Assembly (NCBI GenBank): GCA_050740975.1
Contig: JBOIEE010000209.1
Span: 1-15,241 of the forward strand
Direction of reading: 5' to 3'
Source: JBOHHR01 sp050740975
GTDB taxonomy: Bacteria > Pseudomonadota > Gammaproteobacteria > JBOHHR01
DNA: 15,241 nucleotides
The notes under the pieces: generated by a model
Seen by the model: the letters and a program-made list of their open reading frames with translations, nothing else
The model's database searches: none
Told to the model about the DNA's origin: nothing
Position numbers and translations under genes: made by a program
Shown here: positions 1 to 8,092 of the stretch, piece by piece
How positions within the stretch are numbered: the stretch's first letter is position 1
Layout of the letters: the number at the start of each line of letters is the position of its first letter

Positions 1-2
1 AG

Positions 3-3000
3 CAGGTCTACCGCATGTATGGCCTACATCGCGAGGAGATCCTCAAATACGAAGGGCACTATGGTCAAGCGTCCGATGGAACTCCCGGATCTCGTGGCAA
101 CATGATCACGCAGGCAAATAATGACTACCAGTTAGTGGGTACCGAGCGAGTGGACACACTGGTAGAAAGCCTCGACCCTGCCAAATCCACCCTCATCGCC
201 GCGCTCAATGCGCAGCACCCTAACCTCAACCTAAATCCCGACAGCTACCGGTCCACGGACATCTATCTTGACCCCGGTGTCGATTCAGGCCAGGCTTTCA
301 CGGACTTCAATCTTAACCATAGAGCTACGCTCGATGCGAGGCTGTATAAGGGGGGTGCCGAGCACGACCGGAGCAACCTTCTCATCGGCGAGGGAGGCGA
401 CGACATCCTCTTTGGCGATCGAGGCGCAGACGTTCTAATCGGTGGCGCCGGCAACGACACTCTCGACGGCGGAGCTGGCGATGACATGCTCGTGGGTGGA
501 GCAGGCAAGGACGCCTATGTCCTTCGCGCCGGGGGCGGCAACGACCGGATCTATGATGAGGACGGTGTCGGTGACATCACGTTTATAGATACCAACGGTA
601 ATCGGGTCAGGCCGGGTCCGGCGATCGCTGTGCCGGGTGTGCCCAACACGTGGAGCATGCCCTATCCAGGAGGCGGGCAGATCACTTACACCATGAACTC
701 CCCCTTGACCATCCATCTGCCGGATGGGACGACTGTTGTGGTGGAGGACTTCAGCAACGGACAATTAGGCATTGATCTGCGTCCCGAGGCTCCTGAGGTT
801 CGGGAGACGGTCGTGGGCGGTGTGGGGGATGAGTTTCTCTATCCCCAGTCCTACGAGGCGCGCCACCTGGGCAATGCCAAGGTCGAAGGCCAGGCCGGGC
901 ACGACGCCATCAGCGGGACGTTGGGGGTGGACTCCCTCGATGGGGGTGATGGCAACGATGCGATGTCGGCCGGACTGGGTGACGACCGAATCATCGGTGG
1001 GGCGGGTAACGACGTCATCGATACCGGGCCGGGGAAAGACATCGTGGAGGCCGGCGAGGGCGATGATCTCGTCACCAGCCGCTTTGCCATCAATATCCAA
1101 GCGGCGGAAGTCACCGCCCAGGGAAATGTGCTTGTCTCTCTTAACGACGTCTGGCAAGACATAGCCCGACACTATCACGTCACCGTCACCAACCCGAATC
1201 TTCCGAGCGCCGCCGCGGATGGCTATCTGCATTGGGCGTTTAATCTGAGCATCGGCAGCGAGCCCTGGACAGAGGCGCTTCCCGAAGGGAGGGTCTACGA
1301 CGAGGCAGCCTATGTACCTGATATCGGTGAAGGCGCCTATGGCGGGACGCTCACCTATCGGGACAACAACCCCGATCCGCTCTCGCAATTGTCGGACCGG
1401 GTGTATCGAATCAACTTCCCGTACGTAGACCAAGCCAATGCCGATCCCAAAGTCCTCTATGGCGGAGCGGGCAACGACCGCCTTCTAGGCGCCGATGGGG
1501 CGGATGTGATCTACGGTGAGGCGGATCAAGATCTGATCGAAGGCGGTGGCGGGAACGACGCGCTGTTCGGCGGTCCGGGTGACGATCAGGTGGTGGCGGG
1601 GGCCGACGAGGACTATGTGAGCGGTGATAGCGGCAATGACACGCTCCGGGGTGAGAGCGGCGCGGATCGCCTCTACGGTGGTGAGGGCAACGACTACATC
1701 GAGGGCGATTCGGCGGCCAGCGCCCTCTACGCCCTGCATGGTGATGACGTGATCGACGGAGAGGGAGGTGACGATACGCTGTTTGGTGAAGGTGGAAATG
1801 ACACCCTATACGGTGGAGACGGCAACGACCAGCTTGTGGGCGACGAAAGTAGTCTGCCGGCCCAATACCACGGCAGTGATACCCTCTACGGTGAGGGTGG
1901 CAACGACCGGCTTTTTGGCGATGCGGGCAACGATACCCTCGACGGCGGCGATGGCGATGACCTACTACTGGGCGGCGCGGGGGATGACACACTCGATGGC
2001 GATGCGGGCGCCGATGAGCTACAGGGCGGAGATGGCCAGGACACCCTGGAAGGCGGTGAAGGCGCCGATCTGCTTTTTGGTGAGGCCGGGAATGACGAGC
2101 TTAGCGGCGGGACGGGTGATGACGCGCTCTACGGCGAAGCGGGCGATGATGTTTACGTATTCAATGCCGGTGATGGTGTGGACAGCATTGACGATGCCGA
2201 AGGCGTGAACCGCATTCGCTTCGGGGGCGGCATCGCGCTCGAAGATCTGATCCTTGGTCAAGCCTCGGGCGGAAACGGAGAGGCGTATCTAACTATCCGC
2301 TACACGGAGACAGATTTGGTGTATATCAACGGGGGGCTATTGGGTGCTGATTCTCTGTACGAGTTCGCCGATGGGACCGTGGTTAGCCATGCGCAGCTCA
2401 TGCAGCGGGCGCCCGCGCTCTTTGTCACTGGAACTACCCAGAGCGATGTGATCGAGGGCGGGCCGCAGAACGACACGCTCTATGGAAAGACAGGTGATGA
2501 CACGCTGCGTGGCTCGGCCGGAAACGACAATCTGTACGGTGGTCTGGGAAGCGATGTGCTAGAGGGTGGGGATGGAGATGACCGTCTCTTTGGATACGAA
2601 CCCTATGCGACTGAAGACCTGAATGAAAACGATACTCTCTACGGCGCTCGCGGTACTGACAGCCTGTACGGAGGCAAGGGCGACGACACGTATTTATTCG
2701 ATCGAGGCGATGGTTACGACGCAATCCATGAGAGCTCAGGCTTCGACACACTGCGGCTAGGAGCTGGGATTATGCCTGAGCATGTGAGCTTGTATCGGGC
2801 GCAGAAGCTGTACCGCGCGTCGTACTCCGGGCAAGAACTCATGAGCGCTGACGATAGCCTGGTTGTCGTCGTGGATGGTTCGGCAACACAGATTTACGTT
2901 GAGGATTTTTTTGGTGATGCAACAGGTGGCAAACGCATCGAGAAGATTGTCTTCGATGACGGCAAGGGACCCGTGTGGACGCTTGAGGATATTAATGCGC

Positions 3001-6000
3001 GCGTGATCGCGGGATCCGTCGATGTGTTTAACGGAACAACAGGTGACGATACCTTCGCGGTCGATAATATTTGGGACAAAACGATAGAGGCCCCTGATGC
3101 CGGAATAGATACAGTCAATTCTTCGGTTAGCTATATTCTGCTCGACAACGTGGAGAATCTGACCCTCACGGGGGTGCTCCACAGTGAGGGTACGGGAAAT
3201 AACCTCAACAACATCATCCATGGCAACACCAATAACAACCGATTGGAGGGCGGTGCTGGCGACGATCAACTTTACGGAAACGGAGGCGACGATCACTTGA
3301 GCGGGGATGACGGCGCGGACCAACTCTATGGGGGCATGGGAGATGATAGCTATGATATTAGGGGCGTGGCCACAGTGGTTGAAAATGCCGGGGCGGGCTA
3401 CGACACGGTTTTCGCGTATACCTATTTCTACGACGGTGCCACGTATGACTACGACACGCAAACGCTTTTATCGCAATATGCCTATACCCTACCGGACAAC
3501 GTAGAGAAGCTCGTTGTAAGCTGGAATAGCAGTCCCTTCGATGTCATTGCAAGAGGCAATAGCTTAGATAACGTTATTCAGGGTAACGTCGATGGCGTTG
3601 TCCTTGACGGCATGGCAGGCGCGGACACCATGATTGCCGGGGTGGGGACGAGTGCCGTGTTCGTGGTGGATAACCCCGGAGACGTCGTGATTCCTGATAT
3701 GAGGACTGGAATCAGCGATACGGTGAAAAGCTCCATCGACTACCAGCTTAGTACGGACCTCGAGAACCTGACCTTGATGGGTTCTGATCCTATTTCAGCC
3801 ACGGGTAATGAGCTCAACAACCTCATTGACGGATTCACCAATTCGGCCGCGAATGTGCTGAGAGGGGGTATGGGGGATGACACTTATATCCTCGGTCCGG
3901 GAGACATAGTCAAAGAGGCGCCCGGGGAAGGCATCGACAAGATCCAGATCCGTACGTATGCGTCTTCGGACTTCAATAATCATCAAATTTATCGGGCCGA
4001 GGACTACAAGGCGGGCAACGTGGAGATATTTGAGCTGACGGGGAAAGGAGCGCAACAAGTGACGCTCTTCGGGGACGCCCAAGCCAATATCCTCCGAAAC
4101 TCGCAGTCATCGTATAGCGTAACCACACTTAACGGAGGTGCGGGCGATGATATCCTCGAAGGCGGGTCCGGCGTAGACATCCTCGATGGTGGGGGCGGCG
4201 CTGACACGATGTCAGGTGGCACAGGTTCTGATACCTATGTGGTAGATGATGTCGGCGATACGATCTATGACCACGGCGGCGGTGATACGGTGCGCAGCAG
4301 CATCTCGTACTCCTTAGGGAACGCTCTAGAAAACCTGGAGTTAATCGGTACGGAGCCTATCAACGGCACAGGTAATGCCTTGGATAATGGCCTCAGCGGT
4401 TCAGAAAACCCGGCCGCAAATGTATTGACGGGCGGTGCGGGCAATGATACGTACTGGATCGGTGCCGGGGACTCCGTGGTGGAGCAAGAGGATGGGGGTA
4501 TCGATACTGTTTATTCCTACGTTCCTCTTACTGTGCTCGCGCCTAACTTGGAAAACATCATCTTTGACACGGCAGATGCGGTGGTCGTCGCCGGCAACGA
4601 ACTTGATAACAAGATCACTGGAAGCCGTGGCAACGATACGCTTCATGGAGGCTCTGGCGACGATGCTCTCCATGGTGGGGAGGGTGACGACCTTCTCGAC
4701 GGGGGTATAGGGGATGACACCTACCTCTGGGGCTGGGGCTCTGGTAAAGATACCATTGACAGCACTGATACGACGGTTGGGAAGCGTGATGTGGTTCAGG
4801 TAAGCGAGACCTCGGCCCGCGTCACCGTGACGCAGAATGCCACCGACTTGGTGTTGAGCATCGTTGACCGCCCCGATCAGCTCACGATCCGAAACTACTT
4901 TGCCAGCGCCAATCCGACTAAGATTGAAGAGTTCCGCTTCTCCGACGGGGTCATCTGGACCCCAAGTGACATCGCCGCGAAGTTCATACGCGGCACCTCC
5001 GATAATGACACCTTGCTCGGGACCGCCGCCAATGACACCATCACCGGCATCGCAGGAGACGATACGCTTTCGGGCGGTGACGGGCACGATGTCCTGGCCG
5101 GTGATGAGGGTGACGATGCCCTCTTTGGCGAGGCGGGTACCGATAGCCTAATGGGAGGCCCAGGGTCTGATCTACTCGATGGTGGCCCCGGTGGGGACGG
5201 CATGCAGGGCGGTACAGGAGACGATACCTACAGCATCGATGATCCATTCGATCGGGTGATGGAGAACCCGGATGAGGGCATCGACACGGTGAAGAGCCCT
5301 ATTAGCTACACTCTGGAAAGCAATCTCGAAGATCTCATCTTGACCGACACTGCAACCATCAGCGGTACCGGCAATGTCTTGGATAATACCCTCACCGGCA
5401 ACAGCGCCAAAAATACGCTAAGTGGCGGTGCGGGCAACGACCTTTTGGACGGTGGGGGCAACGCAGACGCCTTGATCGGCGGTACGGGCGATGACACCTA
5501 TATAGTCGATACCAGCGGTGATGTGGTCACCGAAAACTCTGGCGAAGGTACCGACACGATCAAAAGCGCCGTAACGTACACCTTAGCCGAAAACGTTGAA
5601 AACCTGGTTCTTCTGGGTGTCAGCGCCATTAATGGTACCGGTAATGCCCTGAACAATACTCTGGCGGGCAACAGTGCGAACAATGCCTTGGATGGCGGGC
5701 TAGGCGCCGACTCGCTTGCGGGAGGTGCGGGTAACGATACCTACGTAGTGGATCATGGGGGCGATGCCATTATCGAGAACCTGGGCGAGGGGACGGATAC
5801 CGTTAAGAGTTCGGTCACCTACAGCTTGCCGCCCAACGTCGAGAACCTCACCCTGACGGGGACGACTGCAATAGACGCTGTTGGCAATGACTTGGCAAAT
5901 TCACTCACCGGCAACAGTGCCGATAATGCCCTCAGTGGTGATGCCGGGGCCGACACCCTCATCGGGAATGCAGGCAACGATTATCTCGACGGGGGCACCG

Positions 6001-7472
6001 AGGCCGATCAACTCACGGGTGGCGCCGGGGATGACACCTACATTGTCGACACGGGTGGCGATGTCGTCACCGAGAAGCTCAACGAAGGCGTGGACACGGT
6101 GCGAAGCGCGATGACCTTTACCCTGGGCGCTAACCTTGAAAACCTCGTATTGACCGGCACCGCGGCGATCAATGGCACCCGCAATGGGCTCAATAACGTG
6201 CTTATGGGCAACAGTGCTGACAATACGCTCAAGGGTGGGACCGGGGCGGACACAGCCTACGGCGGGGCCGGGAACGATCTGTATATCGTGGACAACAGCG
6301 CTGATTCCGTGGTCGAAAATCCGGATGAAGGCGTCGATTCCGTGCAAAGCTCGGTGACGTGGACATTGAGTGCCAACACCGAAAATCTCACCCTCACAGG
6401 CAGCTCTGCCAGCAACGGAACAGGCAACTCACTCGATAACAGGCTCACCGGAAATAGTGCCATCAACGTGTTGCGCGGAGAGGCGGGAAATGACGTTTTG
6501 GACGGCAAGGCCGGGGCCGACAAGCTCTACGGGGGTTCGGACGACGATACCTACATCGTGGACAACACGGGCGATGTGGTCACCGAAAACCCCGGGGAGG
6601 GCGTAGACAGCGTAAAAAGCTCGGTGACGTACACGCTCGGCGCCAACATCGAGCACCTTACGCTCACCGGCACCTACAACCGCAGCGCCACGGGCAATGA
6701 CCTCGGTAATACCCTCACCGGTAACAGCGCGGCTAATACCCTAACCGGGCTTGCGGGGGATGACCTTTTGGATGGCGGGGCGGGAGCGGATACCCTGCGC
6801 GGCGGATCGGGGAACGATACCTATGTCGTCGACAATACGGGCGACACGGTGAACGAAAATGCTGCTGAGGGGATCGACACGGTTCAGAGCAGCATCAGTT
6901 ATATGCTAGCGGCCAACGTCGAGCACCTGGTTCTCACTGGAGCCGGCGCGCTCAATGGCACGGGTAACACCCTAGATAACGCCATTCACGGTAACAGCGC
7001 GGCCAACGCGCTGAGTGGTGGTAACGGTGCGGACATGTTGGAAGGTGGGGCGGGAAACGACACGCTGATGGGAGGCTCGGGCGGCGATCGCTATCTGTTC
7101 AGCCGTGGCGATGGCCGTGACCTGATCCAGGAGCAGGCGGGTGTTGCGGGGGAGAACGACAGCGTGCAGTTTGGGCCCGGCCTCGATCCCGATCAGCTTT
7201 GGTTCAGCCGCAGCGGGGATGATCTCAGCATCACGGTGCTTGGTGGTCCAGACGGGATCACCATTCAAAAGTGGTATTCGGGCTCAGAGGATCGGGTAGA
7301 AGAATTCCACACCACCGATGGCTCCGTGCTGTATGAATCCCAGGTCCAGCAGTTGGTACAGGCGATGGCGGCTTTCGACCCGCCGGCCGCGGGCGAGACC
7401 GAGCTTTCGCCTCAAATGCGCGAGCAACTGGATCCGGTGCTGGCGGCGGCCTGGGACACTCAAGCGGCCTGA
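3..7472 (+). CDS. Giant RTX calcium-binding exoprotein, 3' part (start outside window)
   Basis: The frame is open from the left edge, so the first ATG at 15 is probably internal and the true start lies upstream; about 2,485 residues are visible. Numbering from that ATG, residues 1-120 are non-repetitive. Then come many GGxGxDxLx nonapeptides, the hallmark of calcium-binding RTX beta-rolls. A non-RTX insert occupies about 356-479. HCBP-related segments lie near 732-800, 911-1002, 1592-1661 and 2382-2444. Between them are longer repeats with ENLTLTG, GTGN.LDN, GNDTYVVD and EG.DTV.SS.TYTL motifs. No cysteine occurs, as is usual for type I-secreted RTX proteins, and the last ~60 residues (ending AAAWDTQAA) probably hold the secretion signal. 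Role inferred: calcium-stabilised secreted or surface protein; any catalytic domain would lie N-terminal, out of view. No secretion genes are nearby. Family very sure, function unknown. Confidence 0.95.
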   Translation, partial: QVYRMYGLHREEILKYEGHYGQASDGTPGSRGNMITQANNDYQLVGTERVDTLVESLDPAKSTLIAALNAQHPNLNLNPDSYRSTDIYLDPGVDSGQAFTDFNLNHRATLDARLYKGGAEHDRSNLLIGEGGDDILFGDRGADVLIGGAGNDTLDGGAGDDMLVGGAGKDAYVLRAGGGNDRIYDEDGVGDITFIDTNGNRVRPGPAIAVPGVPNTWSMPYPGGGQITYTMNSPLTIHLPDGTTVVVEDFSNGQLGIDLRPEAPEVRETVVGGVGDEFLYPQSYEARHLGNAKVEGQAGHDAISGTLGVDSLDGGDGNDAMSAGLGDDRIIGGAGNDVIDTGPGKDIVEAGEGDDLVTSRFAINIQAAEVTAQGNVLVSLNDVWQDIARHYHVTVTNPNLPSAAADGYLHWAFNLSIGSEPWTEALPEGRVYDEAAYVPDIGEGAYGGTLTYRDNNPDPLSQLSDRVYRINFPYVDQANADPKVLYGGAGNDRLLGADGADVIYGEADQDLIEGGGGNDALFGGPGDDQVVAGADEDYVSGDSGNDTLRGESGADRLYGGEGNDYIEGDSAASALYALHGDDVIDGEGGDDTLFGEGGNDTLYGGDGNDQLVGDESSLPAQYHGSDTLYGEGGNDRLFGDAGNDTLDGGDGDDLLLGGAGDDTLDGDAGADELQGGDGQDTLEGGEGADLLFGEAGNDELSGGTGDDALYGEAGDDVYVFNAGDGVDSIDDAEGVNRIRFGGGIALEDLILGQASGGNGEAYLTIRYTETDLVYINGGLLGADSLYEFADGTVVSHAQLMQRAPALFVTGTTQSDVIEGGPQNDTLYGKTGDDTLRGSAGNDNLYGGLGSDVLEGGDGDDRLFGYEPYATEDLNENDTLYGARGTDSLYGGKGDDTYLFDRGDGYDAIHESSGFDTLRLGAGIMPEHVSLYRAQKLYRASYSGQELMSADDSLVVVVDGSATQIYVEDFFGDATGGKRIEKIVFDDGKGPVWTLEDINARVIAGSVDVFNGTTGDDTFAVDNIWDKTIEAPDAGIDTVNSSVSYILLDNVENLTLTGVLHSEGTGNNLNNIIHGNTNNNRLEGGAGDDQLYGNGGDDHLSGDDGADQLYGGMGDDSYDIRGVATVVENAGAGYDTVFAYTYFYDGATYDYDTQTLLSQYAYTLPDNVEKLVVSWNSSPFDVIARGNSLDNVIQGNVDGVVLDGMAGADTMIAGVGTSAVFVVDNPGDVVIPDMRTGISDTVKSSIDYQLSTDLENLTLMGSDPISATGNELNNLIDGFTNSAANVLRGGMGDDTYILGPGDIVKEAPGEGIDKIQIRTYASSDFNNHQIYRAEDYKAGNVEIFELTGKGAQQVTLFGDAQANILRNSQSSYSVTTLNGGAGDDILEGGSGVDILDGGGGADTMSGGTGSDTYVVDDVGDTIYDHGGGDTVRSSISYSLGNALENLELIGTEPINGTGNALDNGLSGSENPAANVLTGGAGNDTYWIGAGDSVVEQEDGGIDTVYSYVPLTVLAPNLENIIFDTADAVVVAGNELDNKITGSRGNDTLHGGSGDDALHGGEGDDLLDGGIGDDTYLWGWGSGKDTIDSTDTTVGKRDVVQVSETSARVTVTQNATDLVLSIVDRPDQLTIRNYFASANPTKIEEFRFSDGVIWTPSDIAAKFIRGTSDNDTLLGTAANDTITGIAGDDTLSGGDGHDVLAGDEGDDALFGEAGTDSLMGGPGSDLLDGGPGGDGMQGGTGDDTYSIDDPFDRVMENPDEGIDTVKSPISYTLESNLEDLILTDTATISGTGNVLDNTLTGNSAKNTLSGGAGNDLLDGGGNADALIGGTGDDTYIVDTSGDVVTENSGEGTDTIKSAVTYTLAENVENLVLLGVSAINGTGNALNNTLAGNSANNALDGGLGADSLAGGAGNDTYVVDHGGDAIIENLGEGTDTVKSSVTYSLPPNVENLTLTGTTAIDAVGNDLANSLTGNSADNALSGDAGADTLIGNAGNDYLDGGTEADQLTGGAGDDTYIVDTGGDVVTEKLNEGVDTVRSAMTFTLGANLENLVLTGTAAINGTRNGLNNVLMGNSADNTLKGGTGADTAYGGAGNDLYIVDNSADSVVENPDEGVDSVQSSVTWTLSANTENLTLTGSSASNGTGNSLDNRLTGNSAINVLRGEAGNDVLDGKAGADKLYGGSDDDTYIVDNTGDVVTENPGEGVDSVKSSVTYTLGANIEHLTLTGTYNRSATGNDLGNTLTGNSAANTLTGLAGDDLLDGGAGADTLRGGSGNDTYVVDNTGDTVNENAAEGIDTVQSSISYMLAANVEHLVLTGAGALNGTGNTLDNAIHGNSAANALSGGNGADMLEGGAGNDTLMGGSGGDRYLFSRGDGRDLIQEQAGVAGENDSVQFGPGLDPDQLWFSRSGDDLSITVLGGPDGITIQKWYSGSEDRVEEFHTTDGSVLYESQVQQLVQAMAAFDPPAAGETELSPQMREQLDPVLAAAWDTQAA
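5322..6914 (+). repeat. Six tandem long RTX repeats, period 81-99 residues
   Basis: Measured from the N of each 'N-x-E-N/D/H' motif (codons at 5322, 5592, 5835, 6132, 6375, 6645 and 6915) the periods are 270, 243, 297, 243, 270 and 270 bases, or 90, 81, 99, 81, 90 and 90 residues. Each unit runs ENLTLTG, GTGN.LDN, LTGNSA.N.L, one to three GG.G.D nonapeptides, GNDTYVVD, GD.V.EN, EG.DTVKSS and TYTL. All lengths are multiples of nine residues, so units differ by whole RTX nonapeptides. Earlier, more degenerate relatives begin at 3147, 3498, 3756, 4017, 4323 and 4545, with irregular periods. Confidence 0.9.
7202..7318 (+). repeat. Source copy of duplicated RTX-tail segment (direct repeat 1)
   Basis: This 117-base stretch inside the RTX gene encodes most of the last HCBP-related segment (FSRSGDDLSITVLGG through EEFHTT). 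It recurs at 9865-9981 in the same orientation with two mismatches: 7248 c against 9911 a (Pro to Thr), and 7286 a against 9949 c (silent). Identity stops abruptly at both ends. Confidence 0.95.
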
Positions 7473-7491
7473 ACCGACCCCTTTGGCGATT

Positions 7492-7665
7492 CTGATCCAG
7501 GCTGCGACTTATTTCCTCACCGGCATGCGTTACCTCGAACTGAACCCCGTTCGTGCGGAGATGGTGGACGATCCGGCGCACCACCGTTGGACCAGCTATC
7601 GAGCCAGCGCCCTCGGGGCAACGGCGCGAGGCGAGGCCGCGGGGCCGGCCGCGGTTAGACACTAA
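7492..7665 (+). pseudogene. REP-associated tyrosine transposase (RAYT/Y1), C-terminal remnant
   Basis: Beginning 20 bases after the RTX stop, the frame reads LIQAATYFLTGMRYLELNP and then VRAEMVDDPAHHRWTSYR, ending ASALG. This is the conserved C-terminal block of RAYT transposases of the IS200/IS605-like Y1 superfamily (typically 'YFLTCMRYIELNPVRAGMV..P..Y.WSSYRANALG'). The N-terminal two thirds, with the HUH metal-binding histidines and catalytic tyrosine, is missing and no start codon belongs to it, so it is a dead fragment. The frame then drifts and stops at 7663-7665. The first codons of a similar gene lie 2.3 kb downstream at 9824. Family assignment rests on recognised motifs, not a search. 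Confidence 0.85.
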
Positions 7666-7708
7666 TGGCACGGGGCAAGCCATCGCTGAGCAGGGAGAGC
7701 TGGCATTG

Positions 7709-7734
7709 AAAATATCCGAGCCCGGCCCCTTTAG
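7709..7734 (-). repeat. RAYT-element terminal motif, inverted copy
   Basis: Read on the minus strand it gives TAAAGGGGCCGGGCTCG followed by an A/T-rich run. That matches 16 of 17 bases of TAAAGGGGCCAGGCTCG at 9781-9797, which sits upstream of the RAYT start. It lies just after the RAYT C-terminal fragment, the expected place for the 3' end of such an element, and in the opposite orientation to the 5' copy. The terminal role is inferred from this placement. Confidence 0.6.
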
Positions 7735-7799
7735 TGCTCTGCTGCGACTGCTTCTCGGAAGGCCCTTAGATTGATTGCTCTCTGGTCCCCATGTGTAAC

Positions 7800-7822
7800 T
7801 GCCCCGGCCGGGCACGTTTCTT
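7800..7822 (+). terminator. Weak intrinsic-terminator-like hairpin
   Basis: TGCCC-CGGCC-GGGCA (7800-7814) can form a five-base-pair GC-rich stem with a five-base loop and is followed by a T-rich stretch (cgtttcttt). The stem is short and the T run interrupted, so termination is uncertain. If real, it would end transcription coming through the RTX gene and the transposase fragment. Confidence 0.25.
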
Positions 7823-7856
7823 TGCCCACTGGTCTGTCTGCGGGTCGGTCGACAAA

Positions 7857-7879
7857 TTTAAGGTCAGGATCGATATATT
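7857..7879 (+). repeat. RAYT-element 5' motif-like sequence
   Basis: The sequence TTTAAGGTCAGGATCGATATATT resembles the motif at 9780-9805; the shared core CAGG[A/C]TCGATATATT differs at one position. Its orientation is that of a 5' end. No transposase start follows, so it would be the leftover end of a second or rearranged element. Confidence 0.45.
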
Positions 7880-7918
7880 CGTAGCAGGCCGAGGACGCGA
7901 AGAAGATCGCGGAGATCG

Positions 7919-8014
7919 AAGGTCGATCCGGCCGCGATCAAGGGCTATAAGGGCTATGAAGGCAAGGTGAATGCCAAGCAATTTGAGTTGTGGCTCGCCC
8001 CGACAGTAAAATAA
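7919..8014 (+). pseudogene. Possible 3' remnant of an unidentified gene
   Basis: One frame reads VDPAAIKGYKGYEGKVNAKQ and then FELWLAPTVK before a TAA at 8012-8014. The frame just upstream (7885-7918, reading QAEDAKKIAEIE) is shifted by one base. Composition looks like real coding sequence, but there is no start codon or ribosome binding site and I do not recognise the family. It could also be chance. It sits between a RAYT-like end motif and the lipase promoter region. Confidence 0.25.
7983..8012 (+). promoter_or_regulatory. Possible sigma70 promoter for the lipase gene
   Basis: TTGAGT at 7983-7988 and TAAAAT at 8007-8012 are separated by 18 bases and lie about 80 bases before the lipase start. 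A second -10-like TATAAC lies at 8022-8027 without a clear -35. This is a consensus match by eye only. Confidence 0.25.
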
Positions 8015-8080
8015 CTTAGGCTATAACTGCAACGGCAATCGGGTTGTCTGACGCGTCGTCTTGTACCTCGAAAAATACAA

Positions 8081-8087
8081 AGGGAGG
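8081..8087 (+). promoter_or_regulatory. Strong ribosome binding site fixing a TTG start
   Basis: AGGGAGG lies five bases before the TTG at 8093. It decides that start over the in-frame ATG at 8147, which would remove the conserved first beta-strand (PIIYVRGYA). Confidence 0.75.
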
Positions 8088-8092
8088 AAAGC

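Noticed and set aside
2757..3461. 234-codon open frame on the minus strand inside the RTX gene, and many similar ones
   Set aside because: The repetitive GGxGxD codons leave other frames free of stops; these translations show no family motifs and lie wholly within the RTX gene.
5322..6914. CRISPR-like regular repeats
   Set aside because: The periodicity is in-frame protein repetition of RTX units with diverged DNA, without identical short repeats and unique spacers.
7258..7815. 185-codon minus-strand frame across the RTX end and transposase remnant
   Set aside because: Proline/arginine-rich translation with no motif; it is antisense to recognisable RTX and RAYT sequence.
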